From NCBI GenBank assembly GCA_012845835.1, contig JABAKD010000007.1:7638066-7702065 (forward strand): 64,000 nt of DNA. The letters are read 5' to 3'. Shown in pieces: positions 63,480 through 64,000 of the stretch. Source of the DNA: Undaria pinnatifida. Its lineage: Eukaryota; Sar; Phaeophyceae; Laminariales; Alariaceae. The notes beneath the pieces were generated by a model that was not told the DNA's origin, ran no database searches, and saw only the letters and a program-made list of their open reading frames with translations. The first letter of the stretch is position 1, and every line of letters begins with the position of its first letter. The position numbers and the translations under genes were made by a program.

Positions 63480-64000
63480 CCTCCAGACAAATAGTCAGCA
63501 GGTATCGATCGATACCCTTGAGAACCTATGAAATTTTTCAATAGGCATTGATCGATACCCTCGCAAACCTTTTACATTGGGCAATAGGTATCGATCGATA
63601 TCATCGCACAACTCTCATTTTAACCAATAATAGGTATTGACTGGTGGCGACAAAAAAGCATTGATCGAACGATAGCCTGTTGGGAGTCTTCATCAAATTA
63701 TGTTGGTGCCCACGACAGCGATAAAAAGGTATCGATCGAACGATAGTCTGTTGGGAGTCATAATCAAATTATGTTGGTGCCCACGACACCTGAGTCGATA
63801 TACGTATATACCCCTTCGCAAGCATGCCGGTCGCACAAAGGGCTATTATTGTGGCCACCGCCTTTACCGTATTGTTGCTTACAATACCTCTCGATAGACC
63901 CCGAAGCCGAGCTATTGTGCCCCGCGATTGGTATTGATCCTCATAGTTGCCGACTCATTGTTGGCCCAATAGCCTATTCGATAGGGTATTATCCAGGGTA
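63480..64000. repeat. ATCGATACC satellite-like DNA with a 71-bp tandem repeat
   Basis: Several GGTATCGATCGATACC palindromes or variants (63502, 63588, 63729). At 63658-63795 a 71-bp unit (ATCGAACGATAG, TGTTGGGAGTC, AATTATGTTGGTGCCCACGA) occurs twice. No gene seen up to the window end. Confidence 0.75.

Overview
This looks like a nuclear window from a repeat-rich eukaryote, most likely an alga or other protist. I see no operons, ribosome binding sites, tRNA or rRNA genes, and no host gene I can name. Evidence for a eukaryote: tRNA-derived SINE-like repeats, a Copia-type LTR retrotransposon, tyrosine-recombinase (DIRS/PAT/Ngaro-type) retrotransposons, pogo-like and piggyBac-like DNA transposon remnants, many minisatellites, and interstitial TTAGGG repeats. 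This mix fits a stramenopile (for example a brown alga or relative), but that is inference and sequence search would be needed to settle it.

Layout. 1-6.4 kb: mostly anonymous DNA, a 470-bp tandem duplication and a decayed piggyBac-like transposase. 6.4-16 kb: the first copies of a G-tract foldback-like family (called GTE here), two SINE families (A and B), a minisatellite carried by an apparent foldback element with a telomeric core (11.1-12.95 kb), and a GTACGGGTA minisatellite. 16.06-21.98 kb: a broken Copia element with 300-bp LTRs, gag, protease and integrase remnants, with no recognisable reverse transcriptase because other repeats occupy that space. 22-31 kb: dispersed repeats, a 392-bp tandem duplication, two unassigned ORFs (polyQ; 21-aa repeats), SINEs and a long A/T-rich microsatellite. 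31.5-32.2 kb: AACCGCACCG array. 32,560-33,725: a pogo-like element with perfect terminal inverted repeats and a TA target duplication. 33.9-46.2 kb: two 265-bp direct repeats enclosing three copies of a tandem-repeat composite, GTE copies (one visible as filled versus empty sites) and a tyrosine-recombinase retrotransposon at 42.0-45.6 kb. 47.5-48.35 kb: a second foldback minisatellite. 49.3-52.6 kb: a second, diverged tyrosine-recombinase retrotransposon on the minus strand, with in-frame 32-codon repeats. 52.7-57.8 kb: anonymous DNA with small tandem repeats. 57.8-64 kb: a complete-looking GTE inverted dimer, repeat family C, a possible Crypton-like recombinase remnant, two further GTE copies and ATCGATACC satellite-like DNA.

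How it works together: the window is a graveyard of nested mobile elements. The sequence with most structure is GTE, which recurs as head-to-head inverted dimers, abuts TA-rich DNA and ends in G homopolymers up to 30 nt. Many coding lesions sit at or near homopolymers, so part of the decay may be base-calling error rather than mutation.
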